NCBI GenBank assembly: GCA_011319805.1
Contig: SJRY01000092.1
Location: forward strand, 1 to 22,889
Origin: Macrocybe gigantea
Taxonomy: Eukaryota; Basidiomycota; Agaricomycetes; Agaricales; Callistosporiaceae
Reading direction: 5' to 3'
Length of the DNA: 22,889 nucleotides
Part shown: positions 9,109 to 19,500 of the stretch, piece after piece
How positions within the stretch are numbered: position 1 is the first letter of the stretch
Layout: each line of letters opens with the position of its first letter
Notes under the pieces: generated by a model
Seen by the model: the letters and a program-made list of their open reading frames with translations, nothing else
What the model was told of the DNA's origin: nothing
The model's database searches: none
Translations under genes and position numbers: made by a program

Positions 9109-10837
9109 ATGCCTGAACAGCCTCATGTCGCCGCGCTCGACGAAGCCGCCTTCTTTCGCCTTCCACAAGAGATACATGATGTGATCCTGTCAGAGCTCGA
9201 TTCTCACAAGGATCTGCTCAATTTCGCGCTCATTTCACGCGGATGTGCCCGGCTTGCCGTTCCCCGCCACACAGACTACCGCATCATCCGTGTGCGCTAC
9301 CTCTTGCCCCCTATGTGGGCGCATCTGGCGCGGCGAGCGGATCTTGCCAGAAACATCCGGGAAGTCCGCATCTGCGATACAAAGGACTACTCAGCGAGCG
9401 ACCACCAACCTCTCCGTCTTTTGGAGAAACATGACCACGACGATGCAGAAGTCAATAAACTTGTTCTCAATATGTGCGCGGCTCTTGAATACATGGAGCG
9501 GATAGAGGTGTTCACCTGGCATTCTCGGATGGCTTTGGATCCGAAAGTGGAAGAATGCATACTCCGTGCAGTGACAGCGCACCGCTCTTTACAACGTCTG
9601 GCGCTTGAAGGCAAGATCGGAATTCATGTTCACAATGGGCGCTTAGATGGTCGCCTTTACCCGGTTTGTGACTTGCTTTGCCTTTATGTATCATGTAGCT
9701 AACCGAATATCTCGTCCTTTTCCTAGCCATTTGAAACATCTAATCTTCGCTATATCTCTCTCCTGGGTGATGCATGGTTCCGGAGGACAAACTCCGGGTA
9801 TACGATACGTCTGCTACAACAATGTCCTGCGATTGAGGTATGCTGCATGTTTGCTACCCTGTTGCGCTCGGGATTTCATCCGTGATCATAGTTCCTAGAA
9901 CTCCCAGTGGAACTCTTCGGTCTTGCTGAATGTCAGTTTCCAAGGTTGAAAACGCTCAAGCTACATCTCTTCTCTGGAACATCCTCGCCGCCCGAGATAT
10001 CTCGAACTACTTTCCTTGAGAACCATCCTACGATAGAAGAGCTTTCCTGGTACCCTATCGGTCCGGTGCAGTTCTCCTCGGAATGTCTTCCCGCTCTCCG
10101 ACGCTTGGAAACGGGTCGACAAGTGCTGGAGGCTTTAGAAGAGACGAAGGTTGTCAGATCCATCGAATGTTTGGATGTCATGTCATTCGGGGCCGAAGAT
10201 CTCCTCAATCTGAAAAATGTCGACAGAACAGCTCTTCGAAAGCTCGAAATACACACTTTTAGATCGATGGAATCTATTTGCAAGGTTGCAGATTTATTTC
10301 CAAACATTACATACCTACGTCTTCCCAGCGTGCGCCTCGACCCGGGGAGCGCGCACCCTACTCACCCACCTTTGGTGAGTCGCAGGTCTTCTCGACCAGG
10401 ATGCTGACTAGCTCATTACCGTCATCTAATCACAGTCCGACTGGTTGAACATGCTTTCACGTTTTCGGAACCTCGAGATTTTCAGAGGAAACGGTCTTTG
10501 GGCCTCTTGCCGCGCCTACGTCAATTACCACAGCGTTATGGCTCAGATGCATATTGCGATCATGGAACTTGTTCAGCTGTGTCCCAAACTCAGGCAGCTC
10601 GACCATTGCCAGATACATCCCAAGAGAGGCGACGTCAACAGAATTCGCATCATCAGAGAGGGTGTGGAAGGCGAGAACGTGAGATATGAGGTGATCAAAC
10701 CTCCTTCTAGGTACGACATCGCTGTTTTTGTGAAAAGCTCTGGATGCAATCTCTCATGGATGGAAATAACCTCTTCAGGAAACAATTCGATTCCATGGAG
10801 GACATATGTGAATAAGAATCTATGGTCGCTCACCTAG
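9109..10837 (+). CDS. F-box protein (basidiomycete F-box/LRR-like type)
   Basis: Four exons, all phase-consistent and unbroken: 9109-9663, 9727-9837, 9892-10374, 10436-10837, giving 516 residues. The start ATG at 9109 is followed within 20 residues by the F-box: RLPQEIHDVILSELDSHKDL, then LNFALISRGCARLAVPRH and YRIIRVRYL. F-box proteins bind Skp1 and bring substrates to SCF ubiquitin ligases. The rest has leucine-spaced segments such as LRYISLLGDAWFRR, FPRLKTLKLHLFSG and LFPNITYLRLPSVRLD, which suggest a degenerate leucine-rich repeat recognition domain. Such genes are highly expanded and fast evolving in Agaricomycetes. Target unknown. It is convergent with the kinase-like gene. Confidence 0.85.
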
Positions 10838-11346
10838 ACCGCACGCATCCGTTGACGTGGCCTATCCGGAGGGACCTTCTTATGATCTAAAGAGAGGGGA
10901 ACATCATCGTCATTACAACCAATCCTTGTTCGCTGTATCACTAGCAGTCGCCTGCGTACTGTATCCGACTCAATGCTGAAAGGGGTTAAACGATTTACCA
11001 TATTTCCATGAAGGGCCGAGACTAGATCACTCTCATGTACGTGACACGAATGCAGGGTGAAGTATAATCCCCCGCCTACGGCCAACGCATCCCGGGCATA
11101 CAGAGATTTGTAAATTGACATTGACATGGAGGACGAGTAATAGCAATGACGCGGTTGGTGTTGGGCATGAAGAATGGGACAGATATGAAATGGCATTCAA
11201 ACGTAAAATTTCATTGTGCAAACAGAACGTGCTATCATTGACATTGGTTCTTACATTCTTGTATGCAATGAATGCGATATAAGTACAAGAAGTCCTTGCT
11301 ATGGTAGAAGTCCAGCCAAGTATGTATGAAATTGCCTCCTAAGCCT
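10838..11346. other. Convergent 3' intergenic gap
   Basis: About 510 bp between the stop codons of the F-box gene (plus) and the kinase-like gene (minus), presumably both 3' untranslated regions. A minus-strand open frame at 10834-11196 has no recognisable motif and overlaps the F-box stop; I do not call it a gene. Confidence 0.55.
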
Positions 11347-13364
11347 TCATTTGTGGAATAAATAGTTCAGCATCTCGATATCGTGTTCAGGAAGAATGGG
11401 CTTAAACTGGGTAGCATCCCGAGGCCAATGGATAATTTGTGACAGACCCAGCGGATAACAGACAAAATCGGTGGAATTTTCGTCCTTTTTGTAACGTCCA
11501 GCCCAGTCAAAGTCGATCAACTTGAGTTTTCCGTCATGATCAAACAAAATGTTGGGTTCCCGCAAATCCCCCAACACAAATCCTCTTTCATGTAATTTGT
11601 CCAAGGCGTTCTTGATTTGCTGGCGTGCATCTAGTGGAGTGGCGCTCGGCTTGACGTAGTCCATTACCACCATGGACATCAGCGGCATGTGCTTTGGACG
11701 ATAATCGTCGGGTAGCATGAGGTCGGGTAGGGGACCGAAATAATGGAGTTGTGGCGCTAGCTGGTCGGGATCTGTGGCAAGGAAATGGTGGACTTCCAGA
11801 CCGTATCGGGAGACAAACTTGACGACAATGTCTGGTGATTCGGCATGTTCAGTTTGGGCCAGAAACGCTACGCATGCAGGGCCATCTTGCAGTGCTCTGA
11901 CATAGGTAAAATTCACTTGTCGTCCATCCTTGTTGTATGAAGATGGGTATGGATAAAGGCGGAGGCAAGGAACGTCGGGATTATCGAGATCAATGGACCT
12001 GATGTGCGAGATTTTCTGATAAAACTCGCTGAGGCCTTTGAGGCATTCACGGAGTGCAACAAGCATGCGTGCGATGCGCATAATATTGTCATCTCCCTGC
12101 GTTGATGCAAGAGTGATGGGTATCATGTCGGTGAGCCTTTGGATGATGAACTTGTCGGTGAAAACGCCACCAAGGATACTGATCCAGGAGTCACTTCCAG
12201 CGACTAGGAAAGTAGGGCAGCAACATTTGTTACGAAGTTTGGCATTCTAGAAAATGTCATAAATATCTGGCTGACTTGACATGCTCTGAATGTGAGCAAC
12301 ATACCGCTTCATCAATCCAGTACTGCCTCATGCTGAGACCAGTATGGCTGAACACATCACAACCATCGTTCTCCCATTCATGCTTTAGTTTCATAATGAC
12401 GAGTTGAACGGGAGTTCCATCTTCCAACATGAATGTAAGAACTCCGCCAGACTCAGTCTCGCCGTCATCTTCTTCTTGGTAAAAATCGGTATCCAAGATC
12501 TCCATCAGCCGGTTTCTGAGTTCCCTTACATGGTCTGCTTCCGGAAGAATGTCCGAGGCATTTTCCATGAGGTCGAATGTGTTCCCTGCATCTCGTGCGG
12601 TGACTTTGAGGTCTGGGTTCCCCAGTAGACGGAGAAAGTGTTCGAAAATCGGATGAAAAATCTGGATAGGCGGCCCGAGGATAAAGTTCTCATCTGGAGC
12701 GTTACGGCCATCGTAGATAGCTGTGCTTGGGTTCCGTTAATTATTGGCATACACTGAGGGTCTGGCCATCGCGGAAGGCGATGCTTCTAGTTTTTTGAGT
12801 GCTCGCTTAAAACCTGGAATCAGGAAAATAAGTACACTGATGTATTTAGGACCAACTTGCGATGTACAACTCACGCTCAACCTCGGGAAGAGCATGCTTA
12901 GCGACCGCGCTACGTGTTTTGCAGTGCGCCCGCTTTGCCTCTGTCGCCCCCTCTGCTGTGACGAGTAGATGGAGGTAATGATTGTCTAGCTTTCCTTCCA
13001 AAACTCTTGAGAGTTTACAAGGCAATGGAATTGGATTAGTGACAGCCTCCCAATCTGCGAAAGTTTCGTTCCAATTCCGTATCGCAATCGGGGTCGGTTC
13101 TTTGGGCTACCAAATGTAAGACACTGAAGGCCTAAAGATGGCATGGCAGTAATACCTCAAAAATTCCATACTGTAAACATCAGCCTTGAATTTATATTTT
13201 TGTTTGATTTCTGTGGCGAATAGTTCCTGACAACTTTGCACGGGTCCGATGAAGAGGTTATGAGGAATAGTGGTATACAAAGGCGTGGGTTCATGTGCTT
13301 CGTTGAAGAATAACCAGTTCACGGAGACAGTTTCGGCAGCTCGAGAGCGTGTTTGAGGAGCCAT
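11347..13364 (-). CDS. Atypical protein-kinase-like protein with basidiomycete-type N-terminal region; one in-frame stop
   Basis: Exons on the minus strand: 13179-13364, 12875-13106, 12305-12813, 11347-12246, about 608 codons. Exon 1 starts MAPQTRSRAAETVSVNWLFF. Middle segments include IRNWNETFADWEAV, YDGRNAPDENFILGPPIQIF and HPIFEHFLRLL. The C-terminal kinase fold has DIVVKFVSRYG (candidate ATP-binding Lys), MSMVVMDYVKPSAT (hinge region), HERGFVLGDLREPNILF (catalytic loop with Asp and Asn kept, but GDLR in place of the usual HRDLK) and KLKLIDFDWAG (Mg-binding Asp, DFD for DFG). I recognise this as a lineage-type basidiomycete kinase often joined to Crinkler-like N-termini; the Crinkler link here is only a guess. 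An in-frame TAA lies at 12737-12739, and the flanking codons share one frame. The donor of exon 1 (GTTTAC) is weak. Promoter E-boxes lie at 13436-13475. Confidence 0.75.
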
Positions 13365-13676
13365 TCCACTTTGAACGCGTGCTGAAACGTTGAAGTGGTT
13401 ACTAGTACGCGACTTACATCGACGTGATCCATTGTCACATGTGTCACGTGCACGCGACCATCGGCGCACGTGCACTCAATAAAGGTCACGTTCAGATGAG
13501 TTCAAGCTTGTGTTCGAGTCCGAGTTTATGTATAGGTTTTTGGAGGTGCGTTTAAAATAATTTCAGCATCGTTCAGGATATTACTTGAGCCAGCGAGTTC
13601 CGGGCACAAAGTATTCTAGTAAAGAGGCGATATCGTGGATCCTCTTGTTATTAAGTAGACTTCAAGTTCTACCTAG
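13365..13676. other. Intergenic region, kinase promoter and monooxygenase 3' end
   Basis: About 310 bp between two minus-strand genes. Its left part is the kinase promoter, with ACGCGT at 13375-13380 and the E-box array described separately. Its right part follows the monooxygenase stop. No gene seen. Confidence 0.55.
13436..13475. promoter_or_regulatory. E-box array: CACATGTG plus two CACGTGCAC copies
   Basis: CACATGTG is at 13436-13443, and CACGTGCAC is at 13445-13453 and again at 13467-13475. The two CACGTG cores are 22 bp apart, about two helical turns. The array lies 70-110 bp upstream of the kinase-like start at 13364. CACGTG is the classic bHLH (Cbf1/Pho4-type) site. Presence is read directly; function is inferred. 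Confidence 0.5.
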
Positions 13677-15373
13677 TTAGGCGTTTAAGGTAGAAAGCAC
13701 GAATCCTTCATACCCCTTCTCGGCGCTTTCTTCACATAGCTTCGTATATAACGGGACTCCACCCGTGAAGTTCAACGACTGCACAACTTTACCAGGTACG
13801 TTGGCGCCGTTGTACCAAGACTTGGCGTATTTAAATAAGGCTGGGGAATAATAGTCATCGACAGTCTGAGTCCACTTTTTCTCAGCCTCCGACGTCGCGT
13901 CGATTCGAGTATACCCGTTATTTCGCATGTATTCAAGGCATTTCACCACCCACGCGCCTTGTATTTCCTAAGTCGGGCCGGTCAGAATTGGAAACCCACG
14001 TAGAGCGACGAAACGGCGCTTACAACGCAGGTAGGTCCGTTGCAGAAAGCCGTGGGTCCGTGAGGCCCATATGTAAAGAACATGTTTGGGTAGCCAGCGG
14101 TGGTCAGGCCCAAGTAAGTGGACAAGCCTTTCCGCCACTTCTCACCGATGGGGACGCCATCAGTCCCTTGAATGTCGATTTGAGATATGCTCCCTGTGAC
14201 GGCGTCGAACCCCGTGGCAAGCACCAACGCATCAAGCTCGTGGACTTTCCCACTCTTCATCTTGACTCCGGTGGGAACAATCTCGTCGATCGGATCTTCA
14301 TTCACGTCCACGAGGGTGACGTTTGGCTGATTGAAGACTTCAAAGTACGCTTGCTCTAGGCAGCAGCGCTTCGTTCCGAACGGATGAGGCGGCACCTCCG
14401 GAGCCAGTTTTCTCTGCATCTCTGGATCTTTTATCCTCTCGAGCACTCTCTTCCTCCAGTATGTGTACGCCTCGTCGTTGGCCTTGGGATCCAGAAAAAT
14501 CTCTTGAAATGCCCCCAACCAAAAGTGGAAGGAGCCGCGGTCCCAGAGGTCGTAGAAAGTAAGGACGCGTTCTTCCTTGGATATCGTCCAGAAGCCCTTG
14601 TAGATGAGGTCGTACGTGAAGCCGGCATACGTCTGCTTGCGACGATTCATGAGGACGGGATAGAGATCTCTTTTCATCTTTTCTTGTTCTTCTATGGTGG
14701 TTTGGCGCTGACCCATCGGCAGGACGAGGTTGGGCGTACGTTGGAAGACAGTCAGATGACTAGCCTCAGGCCCGGCCTCTTGGATGACCTGGACGCCGCT
14801 GGCGCCGGTGCCGATCACTCCAACCCGCTTGCCTTTAAGATCGACATTCTGCTGCCATGGCCACAACGCCGTGTGGCTGCAGAACCCTTTGAACGTATCC
14901 AATCCTTTGTAAGGCGGGAAATAGGGCTTCGAGGCGAAACCAGTGGCGAGGATGAGGAAGCGGGGATGAACTACGTCGCCGTGCTCTGTCGTGACGGCCC
15001 AGCGATCGGTAGTGGCATCAAAGCGCGCCGACATGACGCGAGTGTTGAAGAGGATGTCGCGGCTGAGGTCCAACTTCTTATCGAGGTAGTCAAAATAGGT
15101 TCGCAGCTCCGTCCATCCGGGGAAGAGCTCCGTCCAGTTGAAGTCCTTCCACAGGTCGTCCATTGAGAGTTGGTAGATGTAAAACTCGGAGTCGACGCGT
15201 GCGCCTGGGTAGCGGTTCCAATACCATGTTCCGCCCAACCCGCCGGCAGCTTCGTATATCTTGGCTTTGAAGCCTAGTTTGCGGAGGCTGTGGAGGAAGT
15301 ATACGCCAGAAAATCCAGCGCCGACAATGAGAGCGTCGAGGTCTGTGTCACTGTTCGAGGTTTGGAGTGCCAT
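13677..15373 (-). CDS. Baeyer-Villiger-type FAD monooxygenase
   Basis: Two exons, 14024-15373 and 13677-13967, joined by intron 13968-14023, giving an unbroken 546 residues. The chosen start (ATG at 15371-15373, MALQTSNSDTDLD) puts the FAD-binding GAGFSGVYFLHSLRKLG near the N-terminus, as usual for the family. Then follow GGTWYWNRYPGARVDSE, the Baeyer-Villiger fingerprint FKGFCSHTALWP (FxGxxxHxxxWP), the NADPH Rossmann motif GVIGTGASGVQVIQEAG, LVLATGFDAVTGS and FFTYGPHGPTAFCNGPT. These enzymes use NADPH and oxygen to insert an oxygen next to a ketone or to hydroxylate substrates; the substrate is not predictable here. Fungal members act in degradation and secondary metabolism. The frame stays open upstream to an ATG at 15680-15682 (103 more codons), which I judge to be untranslated leader. 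Confidence 0.93.
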
Positions 15374-16502
15374 GATTCGAGATGTGGCTTGTGGGCTGCA
15401 GCAAGACTGGCAGACAACTCGGCCTTTAAAGAGGTCGATATGGACGAAGGACCGTATTGCCATGTGAACGGAACGGATACCCTGCAGATTTCTCATGGCT
15501 GCTTTACCATAAACCGGATGTAGAGGCATCAGCAGTCGCGTCATTTGATGTTCCGTCGTTGATGGTAATATGCGAATTTGGTCAAAAGCAGCTAGCCGTT
15601 TAGCCACAATAACGTGAAAGGCGGGGTTGAAGGGAGCAGCGCCGGAGATATGGAGGCAGCGGATGAGTGATATACCGCACATCTTTTATCTCTTCTCTGG
15701 TATTCGCCGGACATTGTTTCTTATACCCCGAAAAGCTCAAGAAAGCTCCGTTTCGAATTCGACCAGTTATGGAAGTTCCTCCATTGTTAATCTTGTGATA
15801 CAGAGATGTGGGTCAGCAGTTCCAATCCTTGGAAGCTATAGCGTAGTCGGGTCACACGCAATGTCCCGGTTATGAGAGATTGTCCAGGGCCATGTACACT
15901 CGCGACGGAAAGTCTCATGTGGATGAGAGTAGCTGGAGGCTGGATCGTCACCTAACAGTTCAGGGCGGTCAGAGCACAAGAACAAGGCTTGTTTCGCACC
16001 TCGGTCTGGCCGGGTCGTAAAGATTCACCTAAGCTTCTCTGTTATGAGAAGACAATAACAGGTCAGGAAAACAATAGGAAAGCATACTATCCGGGCACAA
16101 GAGTTAACGATCGCCAGTGATTTGGTACTTCGGACGGACCGGATTCAATGATTCTGGTGAAGAGATGTTTTACGTCGAAAGTAGTCAGAATCCAAGCCTT
16201 TTGAGTCAAAGTCAAACCTGGCTCACATCGTCCAGCTTCAGCATACTCAGGAATTTTCTGAATTGCAGGGAGCTGGTGGAGTTGGTGCAGGTCGTGGGAG
16301 CAAGTTGCTGTAAAAGGAGGTGCCTGAGAACACTTGGTGGTCATCGTTGACCGTCCTGTCCAGCATTTCATCTCGTCCTACGCGTCGACTATTGCTTCAC
16401 ATCGACTAGACTAACTTCTTGAGGAAATCTAGCACAGGCAGCTACTACTACCATCTGCAGAACTCCGCGCTCGTTGCCTTCAAGCCAAGGCTGAAAAGCG
16501 AG
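15374..16502. other. Divergent intergenic region between monooxygenase and TBC gene
   Basis: About 1.1 kb. The minus-strand monooxygenase frame stays open to 15682. A 94-codon minus-strand frame at 16087-16371 and a plus-strand frame at 16117-16350 cover the same bases with no recognised motif. ACGCGT occurs at 16380-16385. Unseen 5' exons of the TBC gene could lie here. Confidence 0.45.
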
Positions 16503-19500
16503 ATGTCGACTATTTCGACTGCCCTTCGCAACTTCAAGGAGCCTACCAAGGAGCAGCTGACGCACATATTCTTCTCTTTACCGTCAGATGCCCATGCAGA
16601 CGGCACAGAGAAGAGTAGTTCCAGGAGGTGGAGAAAATGGACATCAACGCCGTGTTGAGTCTAGGAGTTGAAGGGCTCGAGGAGTCGTACGTCAGTGCCG
16701 AACTGCTTGGTGGCTGACCTGCGGTATCTCACATTCTACATTGACTCACAGGCAGGAAAGCTGCATCTGATACCACCATTCTTGGCTTTCGCGTCACTAG
16801 ATCGAAAATCAGTTCGGTTCACCATACCGCTTTCGACGATTCGGAGAGTAGAGAGACTCAATGCTAGAGCTGGAATCTACGCTCTGAGTCTGTCGACTGG
16901 CATGGAATGAAAATAGTCAGCCGCTTCCGCCCGTGCCATCCGACATAAACTGATATTTTCTCAGATTGTGCAGCTGACATCATTGCGACCGACGGCGGAC
17001 CTGTTTTGTTCACTTCTCCGCGATGCCCTCAAAGTGGAGCTTCAACGCGGGCAGATGAAGCTCGTCAAGGGATTCGTGAAGACTTGCTATTCAGAAACCC
17101 TAGTGTCATCATCCACGCCCGGAGAAGCGGAGCGAGAAGATGGGAGCCTGGTCAATGACGAGAAGGACGACGGGGCGTCCCTACAAATACCATATCATGG
17201 TGGTTTGGGTCTCAGATTTAAATTTCCCGGTGATCCGAAGAAGTGAGATGCTTTCTAGCTATGCCCAGATTGCTCATTGTTTCTTCCCGGAGTTAGACTG
17301 CGGGAAGCCTCTAAGATAAAACTATGGACGACATATCTGAAGAGTACGTGACTATACTTTCCAGTGTGGTGGCTGTTTCTCACAACCTCGGCTTGTGCAT
17401 CCGTTCAGCCCACGGTCGGAATTTATCCCTCCTTCGCTATCCCCAATGCACGCGGCTTGTGCAAGTCGGTCTGCCCAACAGACTGCGAGGTGAGATGTGG
17501 GAAGTCCTCTCCGGTTCTATCTTCCTACGGTTCTCCAATCCTGGCTACTATGAGCATCTCTTGGAGACAAACAAGGGCCGAACGAGTACCAGCACTGAGG
17601 ATATCGAAAAAGATCTCCACCGTAGTTTACCAGAATATGCAGGCTATCAGTCGGAAGACGGTATAGCAGCATTGCGTAGGGTGTTGCAAGCTTACTCTTT
17701 CAAGAATCCTGAATTAGGGTATTGCCAGGTAAGTCATCATAGCTCTCCTACAAAGCCATCTGAACGGAAGCGACAGGCCATGAATATCATCGCCGCTGCT
17801 ATCCTGATGTCTGTCGTCCTCGCTGATGCGATTCATGTCTGCTGACCCCCATAACACAGCTATATGTCCGAAGAGCAAGCTTTCTGGCTTCTCGAAGTCC
17901 TTTGTGACCGGTTACTTCCAGGATACTACGCGTCAGTTCTTTGAGGCCCAAGTGTTGTCATGATCGTGCTTATGCTTAAATAGGCCGTCGATGCACGGGA
18001 CGCTACTTGATCAACGAGTGTTCGAATCGTTGGTCCAACGTTGTCTTCCGATGATACACGATCATTTCCAGCAAGTCGACGTTCAGCTTTCCGTTGCGTC
18101 TTTGCCGTGGTTCCTCAGTCTGTAAGTGCATTGCAGCACTTGACAAGAAACTAGATGACGACTGCCTTGTTTCAGATTCATCAACAGCATGCCAATGGTC
18201 TTCGCATTTCGGATAGTGGACTGCTTCTTCTGCATGGGCCCGAAGGTTCTCTTTCAAGTTGGGTACGTGTTCGTGCCCTCCCCATTCCCACCATCCTAAC
18301 GCTGTTATAGCCTTGGTTAGTTGCGATCTCAAGCGCTGAGTAGTGTCCCTGCTTAATACATCCTATAGCTATACTCAAGATCAACGGGGAAAAGTTGCTA
18401 CAGATTCAGGATGATGGCGGTTTCCTGAAGTGAGCTCGATCAAACTTTTCTCAAAACTGTTTTATCGGTTCTGAAAGTATTCTACAGCCTGATGCGCGAT
18501 TACTTTGCTTCCCTCGGTGATTCGGCACATCCCAATTCTAGTGATCCGCGGGCTCGTGCCATTACGCGATTCCAAGAGCTGCTGCTGGTCTCGTTCCGGG
18601 AGTTCTCCGTGATCACTGACGAGATGATCCAGTCCGAACGCAAACGATTTAGAACGGAAGTCATCACAAGCCTTGAGATGTTCGGAAAGCGCTCTGCCAT
18701 CAGGAATCTCAAGACGCTAGGGAGATTCTCCAAGGAGCAGGCAGGTCTGATATACGACGCCTTGTACAAGTCGATGTGCGTCGTCCCACCGCCTCCGCCT
18801 GTCGCCCCTACGCCTTCTTTGCTCAACCCGAACGACGGAACCGAGGAGAAACCGGAGACGCGGATCGGATTGAGAACATTCCAGTATTTCCTGAGCGAAA
18901 TTGCCACATGGGCGAGGAATGAGAAAATCGTGATCAATGGCTTCCAGGTGAATAGCCTTTCCATTCCTTCAACGAAATGACGGCCCATATCTCTACTTCC
19001 TTTTCCAGCAACGTGTAGACCGTGAGATTGCAGAGCACGAATTCATTGACCGACTTTTCTACTTCTGGGACACCTCATGTCGAGGAGCACTATCTTTTCA
19101 AGTGCGTTTCTCCTCTATCTGCGCATGCTAGCGTGAGCCGAACTACAGCGCGACTCTGTCGTTTGCCTCAGGATCTCGTGTCCGGTTTGGACGGTGTCAT
19201 GTTCAACGATTTGATGGAAAATATTGAATGGTTCTTCAATATGCATGATAAGAATAAAGATGGATATCTGACCAAGGACGAAGTTCTTACCCTGTCGGAG
19301 TCCTTTTTGGTAAGCACGCCTTCTCCGCATCCCGCTACCGGTTTAGCGCGCTTCTTGGCATCACAATGTTTGACCGATCACTCTGCTTTTCTTCCGGGAC
19401 CTCCTTTAGTTCATCTTCCGCTTCGAAGTCGGAGACGCCTACTTGGGAGCCGTCAGCCGGTTCATGACAAATGCATTTGAGTACGGAGATGCGCTGCTTC

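Noticed and set aside
10834..11196. 120-codon minus-strand open frame between convergent genes
   Set aside because: It overlaps the F-box stop and has the look of chance open reading in 3' untranslated sequence.
13677..13949. Separate small gene downstream of the monooxygenase
   Set aside because: Splicing 14024 to 13967 joins it in frame to the monooxygenase as EIQGAWVVKCLEYMRNNGY, the usual C-terminal part of the family.
14384..15166. 260-codon open frame on the plus strand
   Set aside because: It is antisense to the clean, motif-rich monooxygenase exon; GC-rich third positions open the opposite frame. No recognisable motif.
16087..16371. Overlapping open frames on both strands upstream of the TBC gene
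   Set aside because: Neither shows a motif; both are short and compete for the same bases.
18500..18988. 162-codon open frame on the minus strand
   Set aside because: Mirror of the long TBC exon 18488-18947, which has consistent phase and family match on the plus strand.
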